NCBI RefSeq assembly: GCF_000427465.1 | Contig: NZ_ATYB01000008.1 | Coordinates: 434,001 to 498,000 of the forward strand | DNA: 64,000 nt | Source of the DNA: Sinorhizobium arboris LMG 14919 | GTDB lineage: Bacteria; Pseudomonadota; Alphaproteobacteria; Rhizobiales; Rhizobiaceae | Direction: 5' to 3' | Shown here: positions 1 to 8,651 of the stretch, in pieces | Numbering within the stretch: position 1 is the stretch's first letter | Layout of the letters: every line of letters begins with the position of its first letter | Translations under genes and position numbers: made by a program | Notes under the pieces: model-generated | The model's input: the letters and a program-made list of their open reading frames with translations, nothing else | Told to the model about the DNA's origin: nothing | The model's database searches: none

Positions 1-747
1 GAGTGCTTCCGAGATCGTCGGAGGTGGCGGCGCGTCCACGATTACACCGGCCGCCTGATGGAACCCGGGTATTCGAAGGGGCGTCAGCCGCCCGAATTTC
101 GAGCTGTCGAGGACGAAGTAGGCCTTGCTGGCCATGGCGATCATGCGCGAGCGCTGCTCGGCGCCATTGCGGGTGAAGTCCGTAACCTCGCCGTCAGGAG
201 AAAGCCCTCCCCCGCCGAGAAAGGCGACATCCACTCGGAAGCGGCCGATTGCTTCTAGCGCGTCGAGGCCGACGGCCGCCTCCTCGGCAGGGTCGATCTC
301 GCCGCCCAGCATGTGCACACGGACTTGCGGCTGGCGGCACATGTGCAGCGCTATCGCGAGGCCGGTGGTGCAGACGGTCAGGTCACGCAGGCCGCTCAAT
401 GCATGCGCGACGGCCAGCGTCGTCGTGCCGGAGTCGAGGAAGACAACCATGCCGTCCTTCACCAGTTCGGCCGCTTTGCGCCCGATCGCCGCCTTTGCAG
501 CAGCGTTTTCCCCGCTTCGCTGGACCAGCGCCGGCTCGGTTGCTTCGAACAGGGTGGCGCCGCCATGCACGACGTCGAGCTGGCCGCGATCCGCCAGCAG
601 CTTCATGTCCCGGCGGATCGTTTCGCGCGAGACCTCGAAATAGGCGGCAAGCTCGGCAATGCTCACGGAGCCTTCGGAAGCGACGCGCCTCAGTATTTCT
701 TCGTGGCGGCGGGGCGCGAGCGCCCGGGAGTTCGGCAGTTTGGACAT
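1..747 (-). CDS. DeoR-family transcriptional regulator (C-terminus beyond window edge)
   Basis: Reading leftward from the ATG at 747, the frame stays open for 249 codons to base 1, so the gene is cut by the window edge. The N-terminus (about residues 12-65) is a DeoR winged helix-turn-helix with the family signature VSRETIRRDM, followed by HGGA. The rest is a DeoRC sugar-phosphate sensor domain with the typical DSGTTT loop near residue 105 and a later VAFLGGGGLSPDG stretch. Such proteins are usually repressors relieved by a phosphorylated sugar. It reads in the same direction as pta but lies downstream of it with a 135-bp gap, so it need not belong to the sulfonate genes. The effector is unknown. 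Confidence 0.85.
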   Translation of the reverse strand, partial: MSKLPNSRALAPRRHEEILRRVASEGSVSIAELAAYFEVSRETIRRDMKLLADRGQLDVVHGGATLFEATEPALVQRSGENAAAKAAIGRKAAELVKDGMVVFLDSGTTTLAVAHALSGLRDLTVCTTGLAIALHMCRQPQVRVHMLGGEIDPAEEAAVGLDALEAIGRFRVDVAFLGGGGLSPDGEVTDFTRNGAEQRSRMIAMASKAYFVLDSSKFGRLTPLRIPGFHQAAGVIVDAPPPPTISEAL

Positions 748-882
748 GCGGACAATGTTGCAATATTTGTGTTGCGCCGCAAGAGATGTCGTGACGCGTG
801 CGATGCAAAACGACTGAGCGCAGGTGAGCGATTTGCAATCTGCGAGGTTTTGTGGCTCCTTGAGCGGGCGCGGCGACTGGCG

Positions 883-1875
883 TTAGGCGGCCTGAACGAC
901 GGTCACGGCAATCATATGGAAGACGTCGGCCACGCTGCAGCCGCGCGAAAGGTCGTTGGCGGGCCGTGAAAGTCCTTGGAGGATCGGGCCGATCGCCGTC
1001 GCGCCGCCGATCCGCTGGGCGATCTTGTAGCCGATATTGGCCGCGTCCAGGTTCGGGAACACGAAGACGTTGGCCTCCCCGCGCAGCTCAGAATGCGGCG
1101 CCTTGGTCAGACAGACGGATTCTACGAAAGCGCTGTCGAACTGCAATTCGCCGTCGATGAGGAGATCGGGCTCGGCACGCCGCACCATGCCGGTCGCCTC
1201 GACGACTTTCGAAACACACTCGTGAGCGGCGCTGCCGCCTGTCGAGAAAGAAAGCATCGCGACTTTCGCCCGTGCTCCGGCAAGACTTTCAAAGGACTTG
1301 GCCGACATGCGCGCGATATCGGCGAGGCCGGCGGCGTCCGGGTCCACGACCAACCCGCAGTCGGCAAAGACGAAGGCGCCCTTCCTGGCGTGATGGGGCT
1401 CGCAGAGCATCATGAGAAAGAAGCTGGAGACGAGTCCGACGCCGGGCGCCCTGCCGATCACCTGCAAGGCGGCGCGAACCGTGTCGGCGGTCGTTGCGAC
1501 CGCGCCGCCGACAGTTCCATCGGCCATTCCTTCGCGCACCATCATCGCGGCGAAGGTCAGCGGTGAGAGCACGGCCGCCCGGGCCGCGGCCGCATCGACG
1601 CCTTTGCTCCTTCTGAGCTCGATATAGGCGGCCTCGAAACGACCGGTAAGCGGAGAGGATGCCGGGTCCTCGATCCGGAATTCTTCCGGGCCGGCACCAA
1701 GGGCTGCGAGCCTCCGGACGATCACTTCGCGGTGTCCGACGAGCGTAATCTCCGCCAGGCCTTCCCGCCTCGCCTGCACGGCGCCGGCGACGATCCGCTG
1801 GTCCTCACCTTCGGGAAGAACGATATGCCGCGGCGCTTTCCTTGCGGCGTCGATGATGCGATCGAGAGGTTTCAT
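883..1875 (-). CDS. pta: Phosphate acetyltransferase
   Basis: This 330-residue protein is of the short, catalytic-domain-only PTA_PTB type (N-terminus MKPLDRIIDAARKAPRHIVL, C-terminal IGPILQGLSRPANDLSRG). Pta converts acetyl phosphate and CoA to acetyl-CoA in the cytoplasm. The ATG at 1875 is chosen because it overlaps the stop of the upstream membrane-protein gene by one base (TGATG) and starts the conserved family N-terminus; the longer open frame upstream is only a shadow of that gene. In sulfonate degraders, pta next to xsc recycles the acetyl phosphate made by Xsc, and that is its likely role here as the last gene of the operon. Confidence 0.93.
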   Translation of the reverse strand: MKPLDRIIDAARKAPRHIVLPEGEDQRIVAGAVQARREGLAEITLVGHREVIVRRLAALGAGPEEFRIEDPASSPLTGRFEAAYIELRRSKGVDAAAARAAVLSPLTFAAMMVREGMADGTVGGAVATTADTVRAALQVIGRAPGVGLVSSFFLMMLCEPHHARKGAFVFADCGLVVDPDAAGLADIARMSAKSFESLAGARAKVAMLSFSTGGSAAHECVSKVVEATGMVRRAEPDLLIDGELQFDSAFVESVCLTKAPHSELRGEANVFVFPNLDAANIGYKIAQRIGGATAIGPILQGLSRPANDLSRGCSVADVFHMIAVTVVQAA

Positions 1876-2912
1876 CAACTGTGTCCCAGATAGTACATGC
1901 CCGCGAGAATGAAGACGGCGATGAACAGCGTTTCGGCGACAACCAGCGCGACCGCATCTCCGCCCACTTCCAGGACGCGGCGCAGCGACGTCTTCATGCC
2001 GACGGCGACGATCCCGGCCAGCAGCGCCCATCGCGAGACCTCCATGCCGATCTCGCTTGCGAGCACCGGCACCAGACCCGCGGAATTGAAGCCCGCCAGA
2101 ACGAGGAACGCCAGGACGAACCCGGGCACGAGCGGCGCGCGCTTTCCGATTGATACGCCCTCCTGCGGGACGCCGCGCAGAATGAGGGAGAAGACGAGGA
2201 CGACCGGCGCCAGCATCGACACGCGGATGAGCTTGACGAGCGTGGCGGTCTCGCCTGCCTCCGGCGAGACCGAAAAGCCGGCACCCACGACCTGGGCGAC
2301 ATCATGGATCGTGCCGCCGAAAAAGATGCCGGTGGCCTGCCCGCCAAGCCCGAGATGCTCGGCGACGATCGGATAACCGATCATCGCGAGCGTGCTGAGC
2401 ACGGTCACGGACAGCACGGTAAAGATCAGGTTGCGCTCGGAAAACTCGTTGCGAGGCAGCACGGCGGCGATTGCCATTGCGGCCGAGGCGCCGCAAATGG
2501 CAACCGCCCCGCTGGTGAGAAGGGCGAGACGCCAGCCCCGGCCAAGCAGGCGGGCGACCGCAAGTCCGAAAACGATGGTTGCCGCGATCGCCGAGACGAG
2601 CAGCAGAATGGTGCCGGCGCCGAGGCCGATCAGAAGATCGACGCTGATGCGCATACCAAGCAGCGCCACACCGATCCTCAGAACCAGCTTTGCCGAAAGC
2701 TCGATGCCCGCGACGCAACGCCCTTCTTCCGCCAGGAAGTGGAAGGCGATCCCGAGCAGCAGCGCCATCAGCATCGCCGGTGCCCCGTAATGCTCCGACA
2801 GGAACTGGGCAGCCATGGCGACGGCGGCCGTCACCAGAAGACCGGGGCCATAGGTTGACAGGACGAGCGACAGGGATTGTTTCCGCCGCTCGGATTTGGA
2901 GATCGCATCCAT
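1875..2912 (-). CDS. YeiH-family (UPF0324) membrane protein, putative sulfite/sulfate exporter
   Basis: The protein has 345 residues with about ten hydrophobic segments and the family motifs GAVAICGASAAMAIAAVLP (about residues 135-153) and FFGGTIHDVAQVVGAG (about 195-210). These mark the YeiH/UPF0324 family, annotated as putative sulfate exporters. The gene lies 61 bp after xsc and overlaps pta by one base, so it is inside the sulfoacetaldehyde operon. Xsc releases sulfite, so export of sulfite or sulfate is a reasonable inference from position. Transport by this family is not well proved and the substrate cannot be read from the sequence. Confidence 0.85.
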   Translation of the reverse strand: MDAISKSERRKQSLSLVLSTYGPGLLVTAAVAMAAQFLSEHYGAPAMLMALLLGIAFHFLAEEGRCVAGIELSAKLVLRIGVALLGMRISVDLLIGLGAGTILLLVSAIAATIVFGLAVARLLGRGWRLALLTSGAVAICGASAAMAIAAVLPRNEFSERNLIFTVLSVTVLSTLAMIGYPIVAEHLGLGGQATGIFFGGTIHDVAQVVGAGFSVSPEAGETATLVKLIRVSMLAPVVLVFSLILRGVPQEGVSIGKRAPLVPGFVLAFLVLAGFNSAGLVPVLASEIGMEVSRWALLAGIVAVGMKTSLRRVLEVGGDAVALVVAETLFIAVFILAGMYYLGHS

Positions 2913-2973
2913 CGTTTATTCCCGTTGAATGAGCCCGGCGGCGAGCGGCCGCCGAGCGGGTCGCGAGAGCTTC

Positions 2974-4749
2974 TTACATGGGTCGCTGGGAGCGCATGTC
3001 GGCGCGATCGATACCGGCCACAGCAACCGGCTTCTTCATCGCATCCCGACGGAAAGGCTCGCCGAGTTCCTGGTTTAGGATGACTTCGAGGAAGGTCGTG
3101 ATCCCTTTGGCCTGGTCCTCGATCGCCTTGGCAAGGGCCTCGGTGAGTGCGGCCGGCGTCTTGACGGTCACGCCCTTGAGGCCGCAACCATCCGCCACCT
3201 TGGCGTAGCTCAGGTTCGGATTGAGCTCCGTACCGACGAAGTTGTTGTCGTACCAGAGCGTCGTGTTCCGCTTCTCCGCTCCCCACTGGTAGTTGCGGAA
3301 TATCACCATGGTTATGGCCGGCCAACCCTCGCGGCCGATCGACGTCATCTCGTTCATGGAGATCCCGAAGGCGCCGTCGCCGGCAAAGCCGACCACCGGC
3401 ACGTCCGGGCAGCCGATCTTGGCGCCGACGATCGACGGAAAACCGTAGCCGCAGGGACCGAACATGCCCGGCGCCAGATACTTGCGACCCTGTTCGAAGC
3501 TCGGATAGGCGTTGCCGATCGCGCAATTGTTGCCGATGTCGGTGGAGATGATCGCTTCCTTGGGGAGTACGGCCTGGATCGCCCGCCAGACCTGGCGGGG
3601 CGACATGCGATCGGGCTCGCGCTGACGTGCACCGACGTTCCATTCCGTGCCGGGGTCGTCGTCCTCGTGGTCCATCGATGAGAGCTGCTGCAGCCAGGCC
3701 GAGCGCGTCTGGTGGATCAGCGCCTTTCGCTCCTCACGGCTCGCATCGCCGGCGGTGGGCGCAAGCTGCTGAAGGATCTGCTGCGCCACCTGTTTCGCGT
3801 CGCCGCAAATGCCGACCGTCACCTTCTTGGTCAGGCCGATCCGGTCGGCGTTGATGTCGACCTGGATGATTGACGCATTCTTCGGCCAATAGTCGATTCC
3901 ATAGGCCGGCAGCGTCGAGAACGGATTGAGCCGTGTACCCAGTGCCAGCACGACGTCCGCCTTGCTGATCAATTCCATTGCCGCCTTCGAACCGTTGTAG
4001 CCCAAGGGTCCGACTGACAGCCGATGGCTGCCGGGAAACGCGTCGTTGTGCTGATAGCCGCAGCATACCGGCGCATCCAGCCGCTCGGCGAGCGCCATGG
4101 ATTCCTGGATGGCGTTGCCGATGACGACACCGGCACCGTTGAGAATGACCGGAAACTTCGCTTCCGAAAGCAGCCGGGCGGCTTGGGCGATGGCCGCAGG
4201 TCCGCCTGCCGGGCGCTCGAAGCGGACGATGCGCGGCAGATCCACGTCGATCACATGAGTCCAAAAATCCCGCGGGATGTTGATCTGCGCCGGTGCGCAA
4301 CCCCGCCATGCCTTCTCGATGACCCGGTTCAGGACTTCGGGAATGCGGCTTGGATCGCGCACCTCCTCCTGATAGCAGACCATCTCCTCGAACATCGCCA
4401 TCTGGTCGACTTCCTGGAAGCCGCCCTGCCCTATCGTCTTGTTGGCGGCCTGCGGCGTGACCATGAGCAGCGGCGTGTGATTCCAGTAGGCCGTCTTCAT
4501 CGCGGTGATGAAACCGGTCACACCTGGTCCGTTCTGGCCGATCGCCATCGACATCGTGCCGGTCGCGCGGCTGAAGCCGTCGGCCATCATGCCGGCATTG
4601 GTCTCGTGGGCACAGTCCCAGAAGCGGATCCCCGCCTTCGGGAACAGGTCCGATACGGGCATCATCGCCGAACCGATGATCCCGAACGCATGCTCGATGC
4701 CGTGCATCTGCAGGACTTTGACGAAGGCTTCTTCTGTGGTCATTTTCAT
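2974..4749 (-). CDS. xsc: Sulfoacetaldehyde acetyltransferase
   Basis: Xsc is a thiamine-diphosphate enzyme that cleaves sulfoacetaldehyde with phosphate to acetyl phosphate and sulfite. The 591-residue protein begins MKMTTEEAFVKVLQMHGIEH and has the N-terminal ThDP pyrimidine-binding domain with the HETNAG motif (about residues 52-57), a central domain, and a C-terminal ThDP domain with GDGAFGISMNEMTSIGREG running to an Asn, the GDG-N cofactor signature. The start at 4749 is set by an AAAGGAAA ribosome site; the frame stays open well upstream but that part is antisense to the MFS gene. It sits 11 bp after the MFS gene and 61 bp before yeiH/pta, suggesting one transcript from the GMC gene to pta. 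Confidence 0.96.
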   Translation of the reverse strand: MKMTTEEAFVKVLQMHGIEHAFGIIGSAMMPVSDLFPKAGIRFWDCAHETNAGMMADGFSRATGTMSMAIGQNGPGVTGFITAMKTAYWNHTPLLMVTPQAANKTIGQGGFQEVDQMAMFEEMVCYQEEVRDPSRIPEVLNRVIEKAWRGCAPAQINIPRDFWTHVIDVDLPRIVRFERPAGGPAAIAQAARLLSEAKFPVILNGAGVVIGNAIQESMALAERLDAPVCCGYQHNDAFPGSHRLSVGPLGYNGSKAAMELISKADVVLALGTRLNPFSTLPAYGIDYWPKNASIIQVDINADRIGLTKKVTVGICGDAKQVAQQILQQLAPTAGDASREERKALIHQTRSAWLQQLSSMDHEDDDPGTEWNVGARQREPDRMSPRQVWRAIQAVLPKEAIISTDIGNNCAIGNAYPSFEQGRKYLAPGMFGPCGYGFPSIVGAKIGCPDVPVVGFAGDGAFGISMNEMTSIGREGWPAITMVIFRNYQWGAEKRNTTLWYDNNFVGTELNPNLSYAKVADGCGLKGVTVKTPAALTEALAKAIEDQAKGITTFLEVILNQELGEPFRRDAMKKPVAVAGIDRADMRSQRPM

Positions 4750-4760
4750 GGCTGTTTCCT

Positions 4761-6098
4761 TTAGCTTGTGTGAGCGGTTGATGTGCGCAACGGCTTGTGC
4801 GGCAGCACGGAACTCGTTTCCGAAACCGGACGTATGAGCATCGACGAAACCATTGAAACAAGAGCGGCAAACACGACGTAGGCGGCCAGTAACCAAGGCG
4901 CGCCGTTGCCGTAGCTGATGAGGTAGGTCGCGATGATCGGAGTGATGCCGCTGGCGAAGATGCCGGAGAACTGGTAGACGAAGGAAATTCCGGTATAGCG
5001 CACCTTCACGTCGAACAGATCCGAGAACAGTGCGGCTTCGGGGCCGTAGCACATTGCGTAGATGATGCCGAACGGGACGATCAGAGAGAGCGCAATCAGC
5101 GGCAGGCTCCCACTTTCCATCAGCATGAAGGCGGGGAACGTGACCAACGCCAGCAGCAGGCTGCCGACTGCATAGGTTTTCGGTCGGCCCCAACGATCCG
5201 ACAACCTGCCGAAGAACGGAATTGCCACGACCATGACAAGTGCAGAAAGGCTGACGAGCCATAATGCTGTGGTGCGGTCCACCTGCACATATTTGGACAG
5301 ATAGACGATCGAGAAGACGGCGAATACGTTGAAGAAAACTCCGTCAATGTAGCGCGCGCCCATGCCGAGCAGTATGTTGCGGGGATAGGTGCGAACGAGG
5401 TCCACAAACGGGATCTTGAGCTCCTGCTGCTCTTCCTTGACAGCGGCGAAATCCGGCGTTTCGGCTACCTTGAGCCGGATGTAGAGGCCCACGATGATAA
5501 GCACGACCGAGCCGACGAAAGCACTGCGCCAACCCCAGGACATGAAGGCTTCATCGGGGAGAAGGCTCAGGAGTGCGACGACCCCTGATGACAGGCACAA
5601 GCCGATTGCAAGACCGATTTGCGGGATCGACGCATAGTAGCCGCGCTTGTTTTCAGGCGCGAATTCATAAGCCATGAGAACCGCGCCGCCCCATTCGCCG
5701 CCGATGCCGATGCCTTGTGCGATCCGCAGGATGAGCAGCAGTATGGGAGCTGCTACGCCGATCTGATCGTAGGTCGGCAGCACGCCGATCAGAACGGTTG
5801 CGACCCCCATGATCAGAATGGTGAGCACGAGCATCTGTTTGCGGCCGAGTTTGTCTCCGAAATGCCCGAATATGATGCCGCCGAGCGGACGGGCAACGAA
5901 GCCGACTGCAAAGGTTGCATAGGCCAGCACTATTGAAACGATCGGGTCGTGCGCCGGGAAGTAAAGTTGATTGAAAACGATGCCGGCAATCACGCCGTAC
6001 AAGAAGAAGTCATACCATTCGATCGTCGCGCCTATCAAAGATGCGAATACGACACGCCTCACTTCACGTTCCCTTACGTTCCTCGCGGTATTCAACAT
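4761..6098 (-). CDS. MFS transporter (metabolite:H+ symporter type), candidate isethionate carrier IseU
   Basis: This 445-residue protein has about twelve membrane segments and metabolite:H+ symporter motifs: an ATIEWYDFFLYG start (about residues 24-35), the RPLGGIIFGHFGDKLGR loop (about 70-86) and PENKRGYYASIPQIG (about 152-166). A GGGGAGGAG ribosome site precedes the ATG. It lies 22 bp after the GMC oxidoreductase and 11 bp before xsc. In published isethionate clusters (for example Cupriavidus necator) an MFS carrier IseU accompanies IseJ and the IclR regulator IseR. That order is seen here, so isethionate uptake is the preferred inference, though the fold does not give the substrate. Confidence 0.82.
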   Translation of the reverse strand: MLNTARNVREREVRRVVFASLIGATIEWYDFFLYGVIAGIVFNQLYFPAHDPIVSIVLAYATFAVGFVARPLGGIIFGHFGDKLGRKQMLVLTILIMGVATVLIGVLPTYDQIGVAAPILLLILRIAQGIGIGGEWGGAVLMAYEFAPENKRGYYASIPQIGLAIGLCLSSGVVALLSLLPDEAFMSWGWRSAFVGSVVLIIVGLYIRLKVAETPDFAAVKEEQQELKIPFVDLVRTYPRNILLGMGARYIDGVFFNVFAVFSIVYLSKYVQVDRTTALWLVSLSALVMVVAIPFFGRLSDRWGRPKTYAVGSLLLALVTFPAFMLMESGSLPLIALSLIVPFGIIYAMCYGPEAALFSDLFDVKVRYTGISFVYQFSGIFASGITPIIATYLISYGNGAPWLLAAYVVFAALVSMVSSMLIRPVSETSSVLPHKPLRTSTAHTS

Positions 6099-6120
6099 GG
6101 TCTCCTCCCCAATGTTGGAT

Positions 6121-7722
6121 TCAGTTCAGAATTAAGTCGGACAGTTTTTCTCCGATCATGATTGCCGGCAGGTTCGTGTTTCCCGACACGATGCTCGGCA
6201 TCACGGAACAGTCCGCGATCCAAAGACGGTCAAAGCCTCGCACCCGCAGGTCCGGGCCGACCACTGCGCCCTTGTCGTCGCCCTGACCCATTCGGCAGGT
6301 GCTCGTGGGATGGAAGATCGTCGCACCGCTCTGGCGCGCGAAATCGAGAATATCTTCCTCGCTCTCCAATGCCTCGCCCGGCAGTTCTTCGCTCGTCACG
6401 AACCGGTGCAGCGGACCTACACTCGCGATGCGGCGGGCCAGCCGGACGCCGCCGACCGCAACCTGACGATCGAGTTCGGTGTCGAGATAATTGGCGTATA
6501 TGAGCGGCTGAACTCTCGGATCGGCAGACGCCAGCCGAATGGAGCCGCGGCTCTCCGGACGAAGTTGGCACACCGACAGGGTGAAGCCGGAGAAAGGATG
6601 GACCTTTCCTCCGGCCATGTCCGCGGAAAGGGTGGCCACATGGAATTGAACATCAGGCCGTGCCGCATCCGGCATGACTTTGGCGAAGAGTGCGCCTTGG
6701 TTGATTCCGACGGCGAGCGGACCCGTTCGCGTCAGCAGCCATTGCAGGCCGATCTTCACCTTGCCGATCAGGCTGTTCAGATCGTCGTTCGTCGTGATGG
6801 GCTTGCTGCAGCGGTAGATAAGTCTGAGTTGCAAATGATCCTGCAGGTTCGCGCCAACGCCCGGCATGTCTGCGACGACGTTGATGCCGTGTTCCCTGAT
6901 ATGATCGGCCGGACCGAGCCCGGACAACATCATCAGGTGCGGCGTATGCACAGCGCCTGCGCTCAGGATGACGCCTCGCCGCGCATCCATGCTCATCTTC
7001 CTGCCACCTCGAACGTAGTCGATGCCCTGCGCCCTGCACCCATCGAGGCGAACTTTCGTCACCAGCGCGTCGGTGACGATTTCGAGGTTGGCCCGTCCTT
7101 TTGCTGGACGGAGATAGCCCACTGCAGCACTGCTGCGCATGCCGTTACGTGTCGTCAGACTGTAGTAGCCCACGCCTTCCTGCGACGGTCCGTTGAAATC
7201 CTCATTGAAAGGTATGCCGAGCTGATTGGCCGAACCGATGAATGCGTCTATCAGCGGGTGTCTATGGCGGATCGGGTCGACGCTGATCGGCCCGTTTTTC
7301 CCGTGATATTCCGGGTTTGCCGCCCCTCGGAAGGATTCGGACTTGCGGAAGTAGGGCAGCACGTTGCGATAGTTCCACTGCTCACCGCCGTAGCGTGCCC
7401 AGCCGTCATAGTCCTCAGCCTGCCCCCTTATGGCAATCAGACCATTGATCGCTGAGCAGCCCCCCAGCACCTTGCCGCGCGGCCAGTAAATTCGTCGGCC
7501 GTTCATGTTGGATTCGGGCTCGGTGTAAAGCTTCCAATTGATGCGCTCGTCCCACATCGTCTTGCCGTAACCGAGCGGCAGATGGATCCAGGGACTGGTG
7601 TCCTTCGGTCCAGCTTCGATGAGAGCGACACGGAACTTTCCGTTCTCGGAGAGACGCGCGGCGACGGTGCAGCCCGAAGAGCCGGCGCCGACAACGATGT
7701 AATCAAACTGCACTTGGCTCAC
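6121..7722 (-). CDS. iseJ: GMC-family flavin oxidoreductase, candidate isethionate dehydrogenase IseJ
   Basis: The 533-residue protein opens with an FAD-binding Rossmann motif, DYIVVGAGSSGCTVAARL (about residues 7-24), followed by the GMC signatures WPRGKVLGGCSAINGL and, near the end, HPTSTCRMG and the NTNLPAIMIGEK tail with the catalytic His/Asn region. The GTG at 7722 is chosen because GGGAGGAG lies eight bases upstream and family alignment starts there; the frame is open much further upstream, but only across IclR and tauY on the other strand. Most relatives are labelled choline or alcohol dehydrogenases. The setting (IclR regulator divergent, MFS carrier and xsc downstream) matches the isethionate gene cluster, where a GMC-type dehydrogenase oxidises isethionate to sulfoacetaldehyde. 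Confidence 0.78.
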   Translation of the reverse strand: MSQVQFDYIVVGAGSSGCTVAARLSENGKFRVALIEAGPKDTSPWIHLPLGYGKTMWDERINWKLYTEPESNMNGRRIYWPRGKVLGGCSAINGLIAIRGQAEDYDGWARYGGEQWNYRNVLPYFRKSESFRGAANPEYHGKNGPISVDPIRHRHPLIDAFIGSANQLGIPFNEDFNGPSQEGVGYYSLTTRNGMRSSAAVGYLRPAKGRANLEIVTDALVTKVRLDGCRAQGIDYVRGGRKMSMDARRGVILSAGAVHTPHLMMLSGLGPADHIREHGINVVADMPGVGANLQDHLQLRLIYRCSKPITTNDDLNSLIGKVKIGLQWLLTRTGPLAVGINQGALFAKVMPDAARPDVQFHVATLSADMAGGKVHPFSGFTLSVCQLRPESRGSIRLASADPRVQPLIYANYLDTELDRQVAVGGVRLARRIASVGPLHRFVTSEELPGEALESEEDILDFARQSGATIFHPTSTCRMGQGDDKGAVVGPDLRVRGFDRLWIADCSVMPSIVSGNTNLPAIMIGEKLSDLILN

Positions 7723-7836
7723 TCTCGGCTCCTCCCTGTTTCCACAAAGGCGGAAACGGCCCCAAAGAGTCAAACCTTTCGAGACAAAACATCTCACTAC
7801 ATGGGATTCTGTTTGAATTTGTGCCGCATTACTCCT

Positions 7837-7854
7837 ATTGATACGGATATCAAT
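7837..7854. promoter_or_regulatory. Palindromic operator candidate between GMC oxidoreductase and IclR gene
   Basis: ATTGATA-CGGA-TATCAAT is a perfect 7-bp inverted repeat with a 4-bp spacer. It sits 27 bp before the IclR start and 114 bp before the GMC start. IclR proteins often bind short palindromes in such divergent intergenic regions, so this is the best candidate site; binding is inferred. Confidence 0.55.
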
Positions 7855-7881
7855 CTCATTGACTGAGACGAGGACGATTCG

Positions 7882-8640
7882 ATGGACATGCAAACCGAGG
7901 CGCCGAATTCGGCCGTAACGCGAAGCCTCAGCCTGATCGAAGTCGTCGGGCTTTCCGAAAAGCCGGTGACGCTGAGTGACCTTGCAGAGAGGATCGACAT
8001 GCCAAGGGCCACGCTGCACAGACTGTGCCAACGTCTCGTGGAGGAGGGCTTTCTCTTTCGCGAACCGGACAGGCGCCACTACTCGGTCGGCCCGCGCCTC
8101 TTCAAGATGGGCCTGACCATTGTTGGTTCGGGCGTGGGAACCCAGCGGCACGCCATATTGAAGCAAGTGGTCGATGTAACGCGTGAGACATGCAATTTCG
8201 TGACACGTTCCGGTTGCGACGCCATATATCTCGCACGCGTCGAATCCGACTGGCCGCTGCGGGTTCATCTGGAGCCCGGCTCGCGCGTGCCGCTTCACTG
8301 CACCGCCAGCGGCAAATTGCTGCTGGCGCATATGGATGCGCAACAGAGGCAGAAGCTCCTGAACGCGATGACTTTCGAACGGTTCACGCCTGCAACGATC
8401 ATCTCTGCGGACGCGCTGGAGGCGGAATTCGCCGAGATTTTGCGCGATGGTTTCAGCACCGATCGGGAGGAGTTCATGGCCGGGCTGATAGCCATCGCCG
8501 TTCCTGTTCTCGACAGGAATGGGCGGGTGGTTGCCTCGCTTGCCTGCCACGCACCAAAGGCCCGTATGACGCTCGAGGACGCCAAACGCTATGTGCCCGT
8601 GCTTCAGTCGGCGGCCCGCAAACTCGCGCAGACGTTCTAA
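7882..8640 (+). CDS. iseR: IclR-family transcriptional regulator, candidate IseR
   Basis: This 252-residue protein has an N-terminal winged HTH (about residues 10-70; DMPRATLHRLCQRLVEEGFL) and a C-terminal IclR effector domain with the usual HCTASGKLLLAHM stretch (about 138-150) and DREEFMAGLIAIAVPVLDRNG near residue 195. IclR proteins bind a small-molecule inducer through this domain. It is divergent from the GMC/MFS/xsc operon with a palindrome between them, and its 3' end faces tauY at 11 bp. An IclR-type IseR controls isethionate genes in known clusters, which supports the name, but the inducer is inferred from context only. Confidence 0.8.
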   Translation: MDMQTEAPNSAVTRSLSLIEVVGLSEKPVTLSDLAERIDMPRATLHRLCQRLVEEGFLFREPDRRHYSVGPRLFKMGLTIVGSGVGTQRHAILKQVVDVTRETCNFVTRSGCDAIYLARVESDWPLRVHLEPGSRVPLHCTASGKLLLAHMDAQQRQKLLNAMTFERFTPATIISADALEAEFAEILRDGFSTDREEFMAGLIAIAVPVLDRNGRVVASLACHAPKARMTLEDAKRYVPVLQSAARKLAQTF

Positions 8641-8651
8641 CCCGCGCACGT

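Noticed and set aside
4749..5262. Upstream extension of the xsc frame
   Set aside because: Overlaps the MFS gene in another frame and lacks a ribosome site; family N-terminus starts at 4749.
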